Assembly: GCF_049243985.1 (NCBI RefSeq)
Contig: NC_135384.1
Location: 10,722,501-10,786,500 of the forward strand
Origin: Paroedura picta
Taxonomy: Eukaryota; Chordata; Lepidosauria; Squamata; Gekkonidae
Length of the DNA: 64,000 nucleotides
Reading direction: 5' to 3'
In this document: one piece after another, positions 11,247-24,398 of the stretch
Layout of the letters: each line of letters begins with the position of its first letter
Position numbering within the stretch: position 1 is the first letter of the stretch
Notes under the pieces: generated by a model
Told to the model about the DNA's origin: nothing
Seen by the model: only the letters and a program-made list of their open reading frames with translations
The model's database searches: none
Position numbers and translations under genes: made by a program

Positions 11247-11798
11247 TCGATTTATTTCCCGCCACTCCCAAATGGCTCGCGGCGGGTTACGATGTCTTAA
11301 AAAACCCATTAAAACTCCCATTAAAAGACTTTAAAATGTCACAACATGGCAGCACAATAATAAGATCCCCTTCCTACCCCCATTCCTAAAAAAGGGGGGG
11401 TGGAGGAGAAGGAGGTCAACGATGTTCAAGAAGCCCGGGGGAGAGCAGTCGATGTACCCCAGCAGCCCCAGCCTCAACCATAGACCTGGCAGAAGAGCTC
11501 CGTCTTGCAGGCCCTGCGGAACGTTAAAGGGTCCCGCAGGGCCCGCAGCTCACCCGGGAGCTCATTCCACCAGGTGGGGGCCAGGACCGAAAAGGCCCTG
11601 GCCCTGGTCGAGGCTAGGCGTGCTTCCCTAGGGCCGGGAACGACCAGAAGATTCTCACTCGCAGAGCGCAGAGCCCTGCGGGGGGCATAGAGCCCTGCGG
11701 GGGGCATTAAATGACGATATTCTTTTGATCTCTTATGTATCAAATTCATATAACTTGGTCTGAATGACTGTAATAAAGTTTGATTGATTGATTGATTG
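10963..11798 (+). repeat. LINE 3'-end fragment (family A), split by a nested LINE
   Basis: Same element as at 841-1181: open segment MFHCPAYVDICSN at 10979, then the 'taataaagtttgattgatt' tail ending near 11798. It is interrupted by the GC-rich insertion 11211-11704. Confidence 0.7.
11211..11704 (-). repeat. L2-like LINE 3' end, antisense, nested insertion
   Basis: A GC-rich insertion of about 490 bases interrupts family A LINE sequence that is continuous at 43240-43270. Its minus strand encodes a C-terminal LINE ORF2-like segment (FSVLAPTWWNELPGELR, then FRRACKTELF), matching the 'LWNSLP...FK..LKT.LF' style ending of L2/CR1-group reverse transcriptases. The 3' end faces left and finishes in an (aat)n tail, seen as (att)n at 11211-11246. 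'catta' follows it and 'catt' precedes it, suggesting a short target duplication. It is private to this spacer, so it inserted after the gene 1-5 duplications. Confidence 0.7.
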
Positions 11799-13700
11799 TC
11801 AATGATGATTTTTCAAAATTTGGATTTCTTATCATATATGCCTGCGACAGGGGACAGATATAACCTTGCATACTTACAGACCATAGAGGGGTGACAACCA
11901 TTCTCTCTGCATGCAAAACCAATAGTATGTTTCCATTACATGCTGTACGCTCAACACATGAAGAGCTGGATATAATCGCGCAGCGAGAAATACAAACTGA
12001 TATGCATTCAACATCAGGTACCATTAATACAATATCTTTATGTTCAAATTTTGGGCCACTTTGTGTTTTCTAATACTTTAGGTTTGAAATATATGTTTGT
12101 TTCCAAACGGAAATAAATCTCTCGACTTTATAAAACATCAGAATGACTCAGTTATTCACTAGGCAAATGGGAATGGACATATACACTCTACGGAAACGAT
12201 CCACATTATGTGACCAGGGGGAGTGTTGTTTGTTTGGTTGGGATCTTTCCTATTTTGTCTTGGAGTAGGAATATAGTTCCAAGGCCAATATGCATCATTC
12301 TTTTTTGGATGCTGGAGGGTTTAGGGCTTAATTGTTACACCTTATTTTATCCATAATGCAGAAAATGACATCATAGGATGTAGCGGCATCATAACTGAAA
12401 GTTTTGCCTCCGGTAAAATCATATCTCAAGTTCAACACAGAAGTTCAGTTTTCCATTGTCAGACATTGGTTTTGATCCCTCCCAGGACCTGCTTCATTTA
12501 CAATTCCTGACCAAGGGTCACTTGGGGAACTCAGAAGAACCAGAAGCTGCCTAAACATGCCACAATGAATGGGTTTGATACCATCATAGATTTTCCCTTC
12601 AATTATTACAATTGCAGGCATACATATCAATTTAAATTGTGAGAATTTCAATGGCCATCTGAGACCAAGGCCACCACCATAATTAGGAAGGCACATCACA
12701 GTCATTATAGTTCTTTCTCTTGCTTGACAAAACATTGCCAGCAGCTATTTTTTAAGAATTGTGCATAATATAATCCCCATCAATGAGCAGGGTTCAGATG
12801 CAAGCATAGAGGGGGTTCTGTCAATCTCCTATATCGATATGCGTAATATAAGTTTTTAGGTAGTTTCCCACTTGTCCTGATCTGGATGGTTCTGAGTAGA
12901 ACATTGTTGTTAGCTCTGAGAAGCTCATCAGCTTCTGCTTTGTGACTCCTTAGATGGGAAGCCACCCAGAAAGTCCACAATTGCTCTGTAGAGGAAGGCA
13001 ATGGTAGAAAACCTCTGTTCTTGTCTTGAAAACTCAGGGGGGTTCTCGGGTGTTTGTGCAGCTTAACTGCACAATCTACCAACATTGTCTTAGGCTGATT
13101 GCCTCACAAATGTTAACCCTTCAAAAGGCTCAGAGGCATGGCATCTCCTGGACCAAAAGCCATGTGAGCTGGAAGTTCAAGTGTAGAAGAAACTAGGTGA
13201 GACTGTGTGAAGACACGAGCAGGACTGAGCATCTGATCTCTTCTCTTTCCCCCTCTGCCTTCCACATCCAATTCATTTTGGAAAAAAAGGACCATGGCAG
13301 TTTCCCCACCAACTGTGGCGTATTTTGCAATTTGGGAAGAGTAAGGAGAAACTCTTTGCAACAATTTGGCCTTCATCAACTCATCTGCTGCTTAGACCAC
13401 CAAAGGTTTGTTTTACAATTTACATTTTAGAAAGAGAATCAGTTGCAGCTGTGGGATTGGGATACAGCTGTTTTAGTGTCAGTCTGGACAAAGGGATGAG
13501 AACAGGAGAGAGAATGGCGATCCTATTGTACAAAGCCATGAAGGTCAAGGGACAGAGACAAGAAACCACTACCTGAACTTTCTGTTCGTATTTTCAAATA
13601 GGTTAAAGAAACTCCAGCAAAGTTGTACATCCATCTACTGATCCAGGAAAAGTCAGGAAAAAACTGGTACTGATAAGCCAGGGAGAAAATTAAGGGAAAG
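11799..13700 (+). promoter_or_regulatory. Conserved 5' flank of V2R gene 2
   Basis: Colinear with 1182-3084. Minus-strand 96-codon open frame retained at 12445-12735. Possible UTR acceptor 'aaatag|gttaaag' near 13600. No other gene seen. Confidence 0.35.
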
Positions 13701-16700
13701 ATGTTCTCACGCAAGTTGCTGCTGCTTTTACTGCTGTGCCATGTGACGTGCAAGAAATATCCCATGCAGTGTGCCACAGCAGTTGATCTTCTCCCAATTC
13801 CGCATGCATTTTATCAGCCAGGTGACCTGATTGTGGGTGAGATTGTTTCTCAAGTCATGTACTTATACAGCATCCCGTCATTTACTGAAGAGCCCACCAA
13901 TTTATTCATTTCTGAACCTCTGTAAGTCTCACTTTCAAACTCTTCATGTCTTTTCTTTATTCCACTAGCTATCAATGTGTAGGCTAAGATTTCATCAAAG
14001 CAGCACCAATGAAGACGACAAGAGTTTGAACATATGTGTTATACAGAGAGAGAGAGACAGTTTGGTGTAGTGGTTAGGAGTGCGGACTTCTAATCTGGTA
14101 TGCCGGGTTCGATTCTGCGCTCCCCCACATGCAACCAGCTGGGTGACCTTGGGCTCACCACAGCACTGATAAAACTGTTCTGACCGAGCAGTGATATCAG
14201 GGCTCTCTCAGCGTCACCAACCTCACAGGGTGTCTGTTGTGGGGAGAGGAATGGGAAGGCGACTGTAAGCCGCTTTGAACCTCGGGTAGGGAGAAGGGGC
14301 ATATAAGAGCCAACTCTTCTTCTTCTTCTTCTTCTTCTGCTTCTTCTATATTATGCTCCCTTTGTGTATGGTGATTTCTTTTTCAGAAGTGAAAATTACG
14401 TTTTGTCTTGTACAACAAAATCTCTAATATGATAAATAGAGGGCAGCAGAAGAAGCAGAGGGAGGTGGAACTGAGTTAAAGAGAAAGGGGAAGGGATGAG
14501 TTTTGATATAGATTATCTGGATTTGGCATTGTATTAATTTGAAAGGTCATGTCTAAATATTCACAGAATAGGAGGATTTTAGAGATGGATCTGCAGCCAG
14601 TGAATAAGCTGAAATCACTGTGGGGGTCAGAGAAGCAAAAAGAGGCAATCAGAACACTATATTTAGAGGGGTATCTATACTAAGAGTGAAATTGGGATGG
14701 TTTCTGTTGTGACAGTGTAAAAATAACCAACAGAGGCAGGATATATCAGGGTACAGTAATGCAGGGCAATGAGAAGTAGGGAGTATGAAGGTCAAGAAGG
14801 CTTTCAACCTCATCTATAATTCTCCTCGTAGATCAGTGTCAAAGAATTACCAGCACAACTTGGCCTTAGTTTTTGCCCTAAAGGAGATCAATGGGGACCC
14901 CAACCTCTTGCCAAACATCACTTTGGGCTTTCATATCTTCAATAGCTACTTCGATGCAAAGATGACCTATAAAGCTACCTTGAGCTTTCTTTCTTCACAG
15001 CAACAGTTTCTTCCAAATTTCAAATGTGGGGCACTGAACACTCTCATTGCAGTCACTGGAGGGCTGACATCACAAATATCTGCCCATATTGGCACCACAC
15101 TCAGCATTTATAAAATCCCACAGGTAGGTCATCCGTTCAGAGCTATGGAAATTCCACTGCTTTGACATATGTTTCAATGGTATATTTCATTGTTTCTGAA
15201 CAAAGTTTGTATATATTTTTCCTTAGCTCATTTACGGATCATTTTCCCCAGTGCAAGGAAACCAATTGCTGCTTCCTTCCATGTATCAGATGGTCCCCAA
15301 TGAAGCCACTCAATATATGGGGGTCATCCGGCTCTTTCACCACTTCAGATGGACTTGGATTGCACTCTTTGCTCAGGAAGATGACAATGGAGACAGATTC
15401 GTGGAGGTCTTGGTGCCAATGCTCTCTGAGAATGGCATCTGTGTTGACTTCATTGCAAGGCTACCCGTACAGAAATATGTTGCACATGATGGGGATGATT
15501 TTTCAAGGCACAAAGAGTTTTTTGCTGCTTATTTTGACAACAATGCTAATGTGCGGTTTGTATATGGAGAAGACTCTTCCATGTTAAGTTTGAGAATAGT
15601 GTTGCTTATAGGTCACTTCATTTCTTTTCCTCCCGTGCATAAGGTATGGATAGTGACATGCCACTGGGACTTTGCATCAGTGTCTGTTCAAAGAGTGTGG
15701 GATATAGAAACCTTCCATGGTGCCCTATCCTTTACCGTTCACTCCAATCAGCCACCAGGATTCAACAGATTCCTGCAGTCCGTAAGTCCTTCCTGGGCAA
15801 AAGGAGATGGTTTTATCCAGGACTTCTGGGAGCAAGCATTCAGTTGTGTCCTGAAAATCTCCACTGTTCACGGGGACAACAAGGAAATGTGCACTGCAGC
15901 GGAGAAGCTAGATTCTATTCCAGACATTTTGTTTGAGATGAGCATGACTGGCCACAGCTATAATGTCTACAATGCTGTCTATGCTGTAGCGCATTCTTTG
16001 CATGCCATCTATGTATCCACATTTAAACGCAGAAGAAGGGAAGAAGGGAAGATTCCAGAGATATGTGACGTGCAACCATGGCAGGTAATTGCTTCCCAAA
16101 GATTGCATTTCAAACAGATTCAAGTGGACTGCCATGTTGGACTGAATACCAGAAGCAAATTCGGGTTCAGTAGCATCTTCAAGATCAATGTTGATTTATC
16201 CAACGCATAAGTTTTGAGTGCTGAAAATCTTCACAAAAACATTGGGGAAATAAAAGCATCAGGGTTAGTAATTGTGACAGACACTATCCGAATTGAGGAA
16301 AGAAATAATTAAAAATAGATAAGGCAAGCAACTAGCCTCTTTCAATTATTTCTTTCCACAATTGGGAAAGTGTCTGCAATTAATTACTATCCTTCACACT
16401 TTTTTTTCTCCAACTTTTTTAAACTTCTACTGAACCGAAAGGACTGATTCCTTTTTTTAGCAAACAGTGATCATATGGCATAATTTGGCTATCACTGCAC
16501 AGTTTACTAATTTGCCATTCATTTCTTTTTGTCTTGTCTGTATTATTATGATCCTTATTCCATTTTGTCTGAGGAATTGTCTATGCACTTGAAAGTTCCA
16601 TCGTGACTACATTTTTTTTTTGTCGTTATGGTGCTATTGGACTCTGATTTTGTGTTACATTTCCAAGGGAAATTGCTATTTCTTCACTTGATTATAATTT

Positions 16701-19581
16701 AATTATTTCTCTTTGAGTATTTCTTCATGTCCATTTGAAATGATTTTCCTAATACATACCTGATAAACATATAGTAACATAGAAAGAGAGTCTACATGAA
16801 TGATAAAGAGCAAAAAAAAAAAATCAACATATCAATATGCCTGAAAACTTTGAACCTGAATAATTATTCAGCGCTGGCCAACTGTTAAAGCTGCATACCA
16901 ATTCAATAGTAAAATCAAATTCCTGCAATCATTAAAACATCAGTATTGAATCCAAAGAAAGCTTTTCCTCATTGTGCAGGATAAATCCATTAAAAACAGC
17001 CCATCAGGAACAGCTTTTACTTCAGAGACTAGGACAATGATTGTGTCTTTAGCTACTTTTTAAAAGATGAAAACAATTTCCCAAGATTGTTTCTCTTCAC
17101 TGGAATGCCAGAGCCCAGCGCTACAGGAGAAAAGAACCAATAACTGGGTCAGCCCCCCCCCTCTCTCTTCAGTCATCCATTGAGGGCTTGGAGATCAGGC
17201 CACATTCAGGCCATTACTCTTTTGCAAGAGCCAAGGTAGGAAGGCTGGGTGAGGTTGATGGAATATCATGTTCAGGTGTTTGATTATCTACTGTTTGGAT
17301 AACCTGAATTTAGTTAACTGGGTGCTCTATAGGTAACAAAAAACAGCCCATTGTATTCTACTTCAGTCAAACTCAGCCAATGCAGATACCTCTTATCCTC
17401 TATGTCTAGTGTCCCATTAGCTTTTGGGGAGCAGAGGAAATATCTGGTCACTATATCTAGCCAACCTGCAATAAATCAAAGTCTAGACAATCATGGCCAA
17501 GTGAACCCTCAACAGGCAGGATCACACCTGGAGAATTCATCAAAATTGAGAAAGAGAACCATTAACTACGGACTTCTAAGGCTTAATCCAGTTACACATC
17601 CAAGATAGGAGACAAAATCCTTGGGGAGGATTCAAATCCAATTCTGAAAAGGCCAAATCTTTTAGTCCAAATTGTCTGATCATCACTGAGTTACCATTGT
17701 AATCCATAGATTGAAAATCATTTTTAAATGACATTCAATGATCTCAGCTTCACCACAATTTCACGCAAGTCACAGACAATTACCCTTTACCTGAATTGGT
17801 TGACATGGACTAGCTAGAATAATCTATTTATACTTGTCCATCTTTGCTGCTACTGATGCTGCTGCTCCTCCTTCTCCTCCTCCTAGTACCACTACTACTA
17901 CTATACTACTATTATTATATTATTCAAAAATTATTTAAAATCTGGCCTCTAAAACTTAAAAGATTTTAAACAACAATAATTATTAAATTTAAGAGCCTCT
18001 TGTGGCGCAGAGTGGTAAAGCAGCAGACATGCTGTCTGAAACTCTGTTCATGAGGCTGGGAGTTCAATCCCAGCAGCTGGCTCAAGGTTGACTCAGCCTT
18101 CCACCCTCCTGAGGTTGGTAAAATGAGTACCCAGCTTGCTGCGGGGTCAACGGTAATGACTGAGGATGGGAATGGCAAACCACACCGTATTGAGTCTGCC
18201 ATGAAAACGCTAGACGGCATCACCCCAAGGGTCAGGCATGATCCGGTGATTGCACAGGGGATACCTTTACCTTAATTATTAAAATTATTTGTAAAATTAC
18301 CTCCCCTTTCTAAATCGGATATTACCAGGCAGGTAATCCATGTTGGATGGATTTCAATTAATTGGATGGGCTCTCAAGTGTCCACTAGATGGCCTCAACC
18401 AAAACCCTGGTGGGAAACCTCTGTCTTACAGGCATTACGGGACATTATGGGTCCTGATTTCACTTCAAAGAGCATTCCACCAGACTGGGGGCAGGTTAAA
18501 AAAAAAAAACACTAGGCATGGTTGTGACCAGTTGTACCTCTCCGTGACCATTTCTTTCTCTGGTAGCTGCATCATTTTCTAAGGAGCATCAAGTTCAACA
18601 ACAGTGCTGGAGACACTGTGTGTTTTGATGAAAATGGAGAACTGAATGTTGGTTTTGACGTTACAAACTGGGTAACATTCCCAAATGGCTCTTTTGCAAG
18701 AGTGCAAGTGGGAAGGCTGGATCCTCAGGCTCCTCCAGGCAATGAGCTGACCCTTCATGATGATCAGATTGTGTGGCACAGAACCTTTAACCAGGTAAGA
18801 CAAAGGGGCAGATTCTTGAGTGCATGAAGAATAGAAGAACTTACACGTTTTAGGCCTGTCAATTCAATTCCAATTTAGTAGATCGAGGACCTCTAGGTAG
18901 TTATAAACACATAATTTTTTCTCTAGTGAAAAGGTTGTTTCTGCTGCTTATTTGTTTCTGCTGCTTATTTCTTTCCATCAGACTTTGGTATACTTATCTC
19001 GGGAACCATTGACTTTTCTGTATGAGGACAGAGGCTTTTTTGAGGTTCAGAGGTATGACTTGAGATGGTGGTAAAGATCATAAAAAGGGTCAATGCACAT
19101 GTTACTAATGATCCTTTTGTATTACGGCCAGGTGGTGCCCCTTTCTGTCTGCAATGAACATTGTCCTCCTGGCTATAGTAAGGAAAAGAAGGAAGGGGAA
19201 AAGTTCTGCTGCTATGATTGTGCTCCATGTCCAGAAGGAACCATTTCACAGGATGAAGGTAGAAAGCATCACACTTGATATCCTTCATAAGAGTCTGTTC
19301 CACAAAATGGGTATAATGAGAAGTTGTATAGCTCTGCGATATTGAAGGAATAGGAATGCCAGTCAGACACACTTTCTCCTCCTTGAACAATGAGATTGTG
19401 TTGTTTTTTCAAGAATTCAGAAGTGCTCGCAGGATATGGGCATGTTATAACCTATTGATCTTTTCCTCTTTCCCAAAGTTGCATAGCTGTGCTGATCATA
19501 AGACTCCAAACAGAAACAGTCAGTTCATCCCCTGAAGCCCTTATTACTTGATCAAAGAGTTCTCTATACACATACATATAC

Positions 19582-19652
<71 letters not shown>

Positions 19653-20662
19653 CATACACATATATATATATATACACATACATATATATATATACATATA
19701 TATATATAGCCATTTTATAATCACTGATCAAATTCATGAAACATCAATCTTCTTTTTCAGATATGGTTGCTTGTATTAAATGTCTACAAGATCAGCATGC
19801 CAATATCAAGCAAGATCAATGCATCCCCAAAGTCTTCAGTTTCCTGTCCTACAAAGAAATATTAGGAATTGCCTTAGCTTTGTTGTCTATGTCTTTCTCT
19901 GTGATCACAGCTTTGGTGCTTGGGATTTTCATCAAGCACCAAGAGACTCCCATCGTCAAAGCCAACAACCGGACCCTCACCTACATTCTCCTCATCTCCC
20001 TTCTTCTCTGCTTCCTCTGCTCCTTGCTCTTCATTGGAAGACCTTCCCAAATGACCTGCCTTCTCCGACAAACTGCTTTTGGCATTGTCTTCTCTGTGGC
20101 CCTGTCCAGTGTGTTGGCCAAAACCATCACTGTTGTTTTGGCCTTCATGGCTACCAAACCAGGATCCAGGATAAGGAGATGGTTTGGAAAGCGAATGGCA
20201 ACTTCTGTGGTCCTTTTCTGCTCCTTCATCCAAGCAGGCATTTGCACTATTTGGCTAAGTACTTCCCCTCCATTCCACGATGTGGACATGCATTCAGCTA
20301 CTGGGGAAATCATTCTGCAGTGTAACGAGGGCTCTGCTGCCATGTTTTACTGTGTCTTGGGCTATATGGGCCTCCTGGCCATTGCCAGCTTCACTGTGGC
20401 TTTCTTTGCTAGGAAGTTACCAGACAGTTTCAATGAAGCCAAGTTCCTCACCTTCAGCATGTTGGTCTTTTGCAGTGTTTGGTTGTCCTTTCTTCCAACC
20501 TACTTGAGCACCAAAGGGAAATTCATGGTGGCTGTGGAAATCTTTTCCATATTGGCCTCCAGTGCTGGGTTACTGGGTTGTATCTTTTCTCCTAAATGCT
20601 ACATCATTATTCTGAGGCCTGAGCTAAACACCAGAGATCAATTAATAAGGAGAAAAAACTGA
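13701..20662 (+). CDS. Vomeronasal type-2 receptor, gene 2 (six exons, complete)
   Basis: Exons 13701-13921, 14832-15123, 15227-16084, 18567-18794, 19132-19258, 19761-20662; 875 residues, same domain order as gene 1. Closest to gene 1 in the ligand domain: both have [23 protein letters not shown] and KISTVHG where genes 3-5 differ. The segment after SMLSL reads [12 protein letters not shown], placing Gly-His where the others have hydrophobic residues followed by Pro. In exon 6 it has [16 protein letters not shown] and VWLSFLP, closer to genes 4 and 6 than to gene 1. Intron 1 holds a SINE, intron 3 a SINE and an L2-like fragment, and intron 5 a TA-rich microsatellite ending about 50 bases before the exon 6 acceptor. 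Coding frame fully open. Confidence 0.93.
14045..14345 (+). repeat. tRNA-derived SINE (family B) in gene 2 intron 1
   Basis: Contains an A-box-like 'tggtgtagtggttaggagtg' and B-box-like 'gggttcgattctg', a body ending 'ggggcatataagagcca' and a (ctt)n tail. Full-length. Gene 4 has a related copy at the same intron position; gene 3 has only its 3' part. Confidence 0.75.
17992..18274 (+). repeat. tRNA-derived SINE (family A) in gene 2 intron 3
   Basis: Orthologous in position to 7122-7404, with box A 'tggcgcagagtgg' and box B 'gagttcaatccc' intact. Not an independent insertion. Confidence 0.72.
18381..18505 (-). repeat. L2-like LINE 3' remnant, antisense, in gene 2 intron 3
   Basis: Same block as 7521-7635, beginning 'ggcctcaaccaaaaccctgg' and ending in an A-run at about 18500. 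Confidence 0.5.
19562..19708. repeat. Microsatellite (tacata)n / (ta)n in gene 2 intron 5
   Basis: About 150 bases of tandem 'tacata' grading into 'tatata'. It replaces the short 'gatgttatatgtatgttacat' seen in the other genes, which is the likely seed of the expansion. It ends about 50 bases before the exon 6 acceptor at 19760. Confidence 0.9.
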
Positions 20663-20732
20663 AAAGAATAGAAGCTTATTTTTGCTTTCATAATACGGTA
20701 GCCAATTGTGGGTTGAGAAATTCTTGTTGGAT

Positions 20733-21107
20733 GGGAAATTCCTACAGGTTTAGAATCCTAGACTAGGAAGGGGCCATACATGCCACGTAGTCCACCCCCT
20801 GTTCATTGTAGGATCAGCCTAAAGCATCTATGATAAGCATCTGCTTGAAGGCTGGCAGTGAAGGGGAGCTCACCATCCCCTGAGGCATTAGAAGAAGATA
20901 AGTTTTACTTTCATAATATGGTAGCCAACACTGGGTTGGGTTATTCCTGCAGATTTAGAATTCTAGACTTGGAAGGGGCCATGCAGGCCACTTAGTTCAA
21001 CCCCTGTTCAATGTACGATCAGCCTAAAGCATCCAAGACAACTATCTGTCTTACCACTGCTTGAAGGCTACAGTGAAAGGGAGCTCACCACCTCCTGAGG
21101 CAGTAGA
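20733..21107. repeat. Two tandem CR1-like fragments in the 3' flank of gene 2
   Basis: Same two-part arrangement as downstream of gene 1 (halves near 20751-20890 and 20955-21107). It was therefore duplicated together with the gene unit. Confidence 0.5.
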
Positions 21108-21247
21108 TTTAAGGTAAAGCCTGGAGACACTGTAGTTTGTGGACACACATGACCTTAGTGAAATACAATGCCATGAATTTCACCATCAAAGCTTCCATAT
21201 CCCCCATGGAAACCAATTTTACTTGTCTGGAGAACACTTACAAATCA

Positions 21248-21516
21248 CTCAATACGATACGAAAACATTTATTCTATAGGGCCAAGGGCCATTACAAAAA
21301 ATTATTAAAACAATATGGTACAAATATGAATAATACAATATTTCTCCAATATATATTTTATCTATCTCTTTATCTCTTTATCTCCTTATCTCTTTATCTC
21401 CTTATTTCTTTATCTCTTTATTTATTTATTTGATTTTTGGTACATCGATTGCATACATAATTTTGTTTTATGTATATCAAATCTTATGCCAATAAAGGTA
21501 TCTGAATCTGAATCTA
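21248..21516 (+). repeat. LINE fragment (family B)
   Basis: Same element as 10229-10516, again between two near-identical flanks ending 'cacttacaaatca' (left ends 21247, right ends near 21598). Includes the (tctttatc)n tract and the 'aataaaggtatctgaatc' end. Confidence 0.55.
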
Positions 21517-22200
21517 CAGTGCCATGAATTTCACCTTGGAAGCTGCCATATGCCCCAGGGAAAGCAATTTTACTTGTCTGGAGAACACTTACAAATCAGG
21601 GAGCTCTTCTGCTCCACCTAAGGGCTGGTAATCCTACTTCAGGCTTATTTGTGCAAAAGCTCAATAAATCATAGGTCCATATGAGGCTTGTACACAATTT
21701 GGGTGGCTCCACTATATTACCTGAACCTCTGAAGGAACTGGAGTGGTTCAGTATCTTGAAAAATATCCCGCTCCCTCACAAAAAGAAATTAAATGTTTTT
21801 AATGCACAACTTGTTGGAACCATTTCACTTTTCTTTCACTGAGAAGTAAGAGAGCATCTTCTGTGATCAGCCACAAAATCTTTGCTGAGTATCATAAGCT
21901 CATCATGCCAAAAGCCACATTAGATAGTCAGATAGAATGATTTAGATTAGATGGTCAGATAGAATGATTTAGGAAGGACTGAAATTAAAATGTGACTGGT
22001 TGAAACAAAATGTCTAGAATTGCATATCCCCCCCAACCAAGAATTGCCAGACAATTCTTTTACCAGATGGAAACTGGTTGGACAGCGTCATTGGTGGTGG
22101 TGTGACATCACTTCTGGGTTTTCTGGACATGAGATCCATTCTCTCTAGAATTCAGTGACCATTCTGCGGTTTTCCATTAGTTCATTGTGAAGCGAGATGT

Positions 22201-22541
22201 CTCTTTAGAGCATATATTGTTCCACTGCCCTGCTTATGTTGACATTTGTAGCAACTTGACTGAGCCACTCCTTAAAAAGTTGCCAGAACATCATGATGTA
22301 GATCGAGCAAGGAGGCTGCTAAGTGATGAGTCCCCCCAGGTGACAACTCAGCTGGCTAGGATTTGTCCCGCGACCATAAAGATCTGATGCTGTAAAGTAG
22401 CATAGTTTTAAGCTCTATTTAATGATAAGTTTTAATTTGTATTACATTAAATGACCATATTCTTTTGATCTCTTATGTATCAAATTCATATAACTTGGTC
22501 TGAACGACTGTAATAAAGTCTGATTGATTGATTAATTGATT
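22201..22541 (+). repeat. LINE 3'-end fragment (family A)
   Basis: Best preserved copy: the frame continues upstream as KRDVSLEHILFHCPAYVDIC, though the first residues come from flanking sequence also seen at 53410. Ends in the 'gattgattaattgattg' tail. Confidence 0.7.
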
Positions 22542-24398
22542 GTCAATGATGAATTTTCAAAATTTGGATTTCTTATCATATATGCCGGCGACAGGGGACA
22601 GATATAACCTTGCATACTTACAGTGACATAGAGGGGTGACAACCATTCACTCTGCGTGCAAAACCAATAGTGTAATGTGTTTCCACCACATGCTGTACGC
22701 TCAACACATGAAGAGCTGGATATAATATTGCAGAGAAAAATACAAACTGATATGCAGGCAACATCAGGTACCATTAATACAATATCTTTATGTTCAAATT
22801 TTGGGCCACTGTGTTTTCTCATACTTTAGGTTTGAAATATATGTTTGTTTCCAAATGGAAATGAATCTCTCGACTTTATAAAACAGCAGAATGACTCAGT
22901 TATTCACTAGGCAAATGGGAATGTACATATATACTCTACGGAAATGCTCCGCATTATGTGACCAGGGGGAGTGTTGTTTGTTTGGTTGGGATCTTTCCTA
23001 TTTTGTCTTGGAGTAGGAATATAGTTCCAAGGCCAATATGCATCATTCTTTTTCGGATGTTGGAGAGTTTAGGGCTTAATTGTTATACCTTATTTTATGC
23101 ATTATGCAGAAAATGACATCATAGGATGTAGCGGCATCAGCGCTGAAAGTTTCGCCTCCAGTAAAGTCATATCTCAAGTTCAACACAGAAGTTCAGTTTT
23201 CCATTGTCAGATATTGGCTTTGATCCCTAACAGGACCTGCTTCATTTACAATTCCTGACCAAGGGTCACTTGGGGAACTCAGAAGAACCAGAAGCTGCCT
23301 AAACAAGCCACAATGAATGGGTTTGATACCATCATAGATTTTCCCTTTAATTATTACAATTGCAGGCATGCATATCAATTTAAATTGTGACAATTTCAAT
23401 GGCCATCTGAGACCAAGGCCACCACCATAATTAGGAAGGCACATCACAGTCATTAGAGTTCTTTCTCTTGCTTGACAAAACTTTGCCAGAGGCTATTTAA
23501 AAAAAAATGTGCATAATACAATCCCCATCAACGAGCAGGGTACTGATGCAAGCATAGAGGGGGTTCTGTCAATCTTCTATATCGATATGCGTAATATACG
23601 TTTTTAAGAAGAGGTAGTTTCCCATTTCCCTGATCTGGATGGTTCTGACTAGAACACTGTTGTTAGCTCTGAGAAGCTCATCAGCTTCTGCCTTGTTACT
23701 CCTTAGAACACCTCAGTTCTTGTCTTGAAAACTCAGGGGGGTTCTCGGAAGTTTGTGCAGCTTAACTCCACTAACTACCAACATTGTCTTAGGCTGATGG
23801 CCTCACAAATGTTAACCTTTCAAAAGGTTCAGAGGCATGGCATCTCCAGGACCAAAAGCCATGTGAGCTGGAAGCTCAAGTGTAGAAGAAACTAGGTGAG
23901 ACTGAGTGAAGACACAAGGGGGATTGAGCATCTGATCTCTTCTCTCTCCTCCTCTGCCTTTCACATCCACTTCATTTTGGGGAAAAAGGACCATGGCAGT
24001 TTCCCCACCAACTGTGGCATATTTTGCAATTTTGGAAGAGTAAGGAGAAACTCTTTGCAACAATTTGGCCTTAATTAACTCATCTGCTGCTTAGACCACC
24101 AAAGGTTTGCTTTACAATTTACATTTTAGAAAGAAAATCAGTTTCAGCTGTGGGATTGGAATACAGCTGTTTTAGTGTCAGTCTGGACAAAGAGATGAGA
24201 ACAGGAGAGAGAAAGGCAATCCTATTGTACAAAGTCATGAAGGACAAGGGACAGAGACAAGCAACCACTACCTGAACTTTCTGTTCGTATTTTCAAATAG
24301 GTTAAACAAACTCCCGCAAAGTTGTACATACATCTACTGATCTGGAAAAGTCAGAACAAAACTGGTACTGATAAGCCAGGGAGGAAATTAAAGGAAAG
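22542..24398 (+). promoter_or_regulatory. Conserved 5' flank of V2R gene 3
   Basis: Colinear with the flanks of genes 1 and 2. The minus-strand open frame is kept at 23193-23453, starting at a later Met. A short deletion relative to gene 1 lies near 23700. No other gene seen. Confidence 0.35.

Noticed and set aside
14060-14120. tRNA-like A and B boxes as a tRNA gene
   Set aside because: The boxes belong to the 5' head of a SINE of about 300 bp with a long body and (ctt)n tail; no cloverleaf acceptor stem closes.
19452-19724. Antisense open frame rich in Ile/Tyr/Cys/Met
   Set aside because: It is a translation of the (tacata)n microsatellite.
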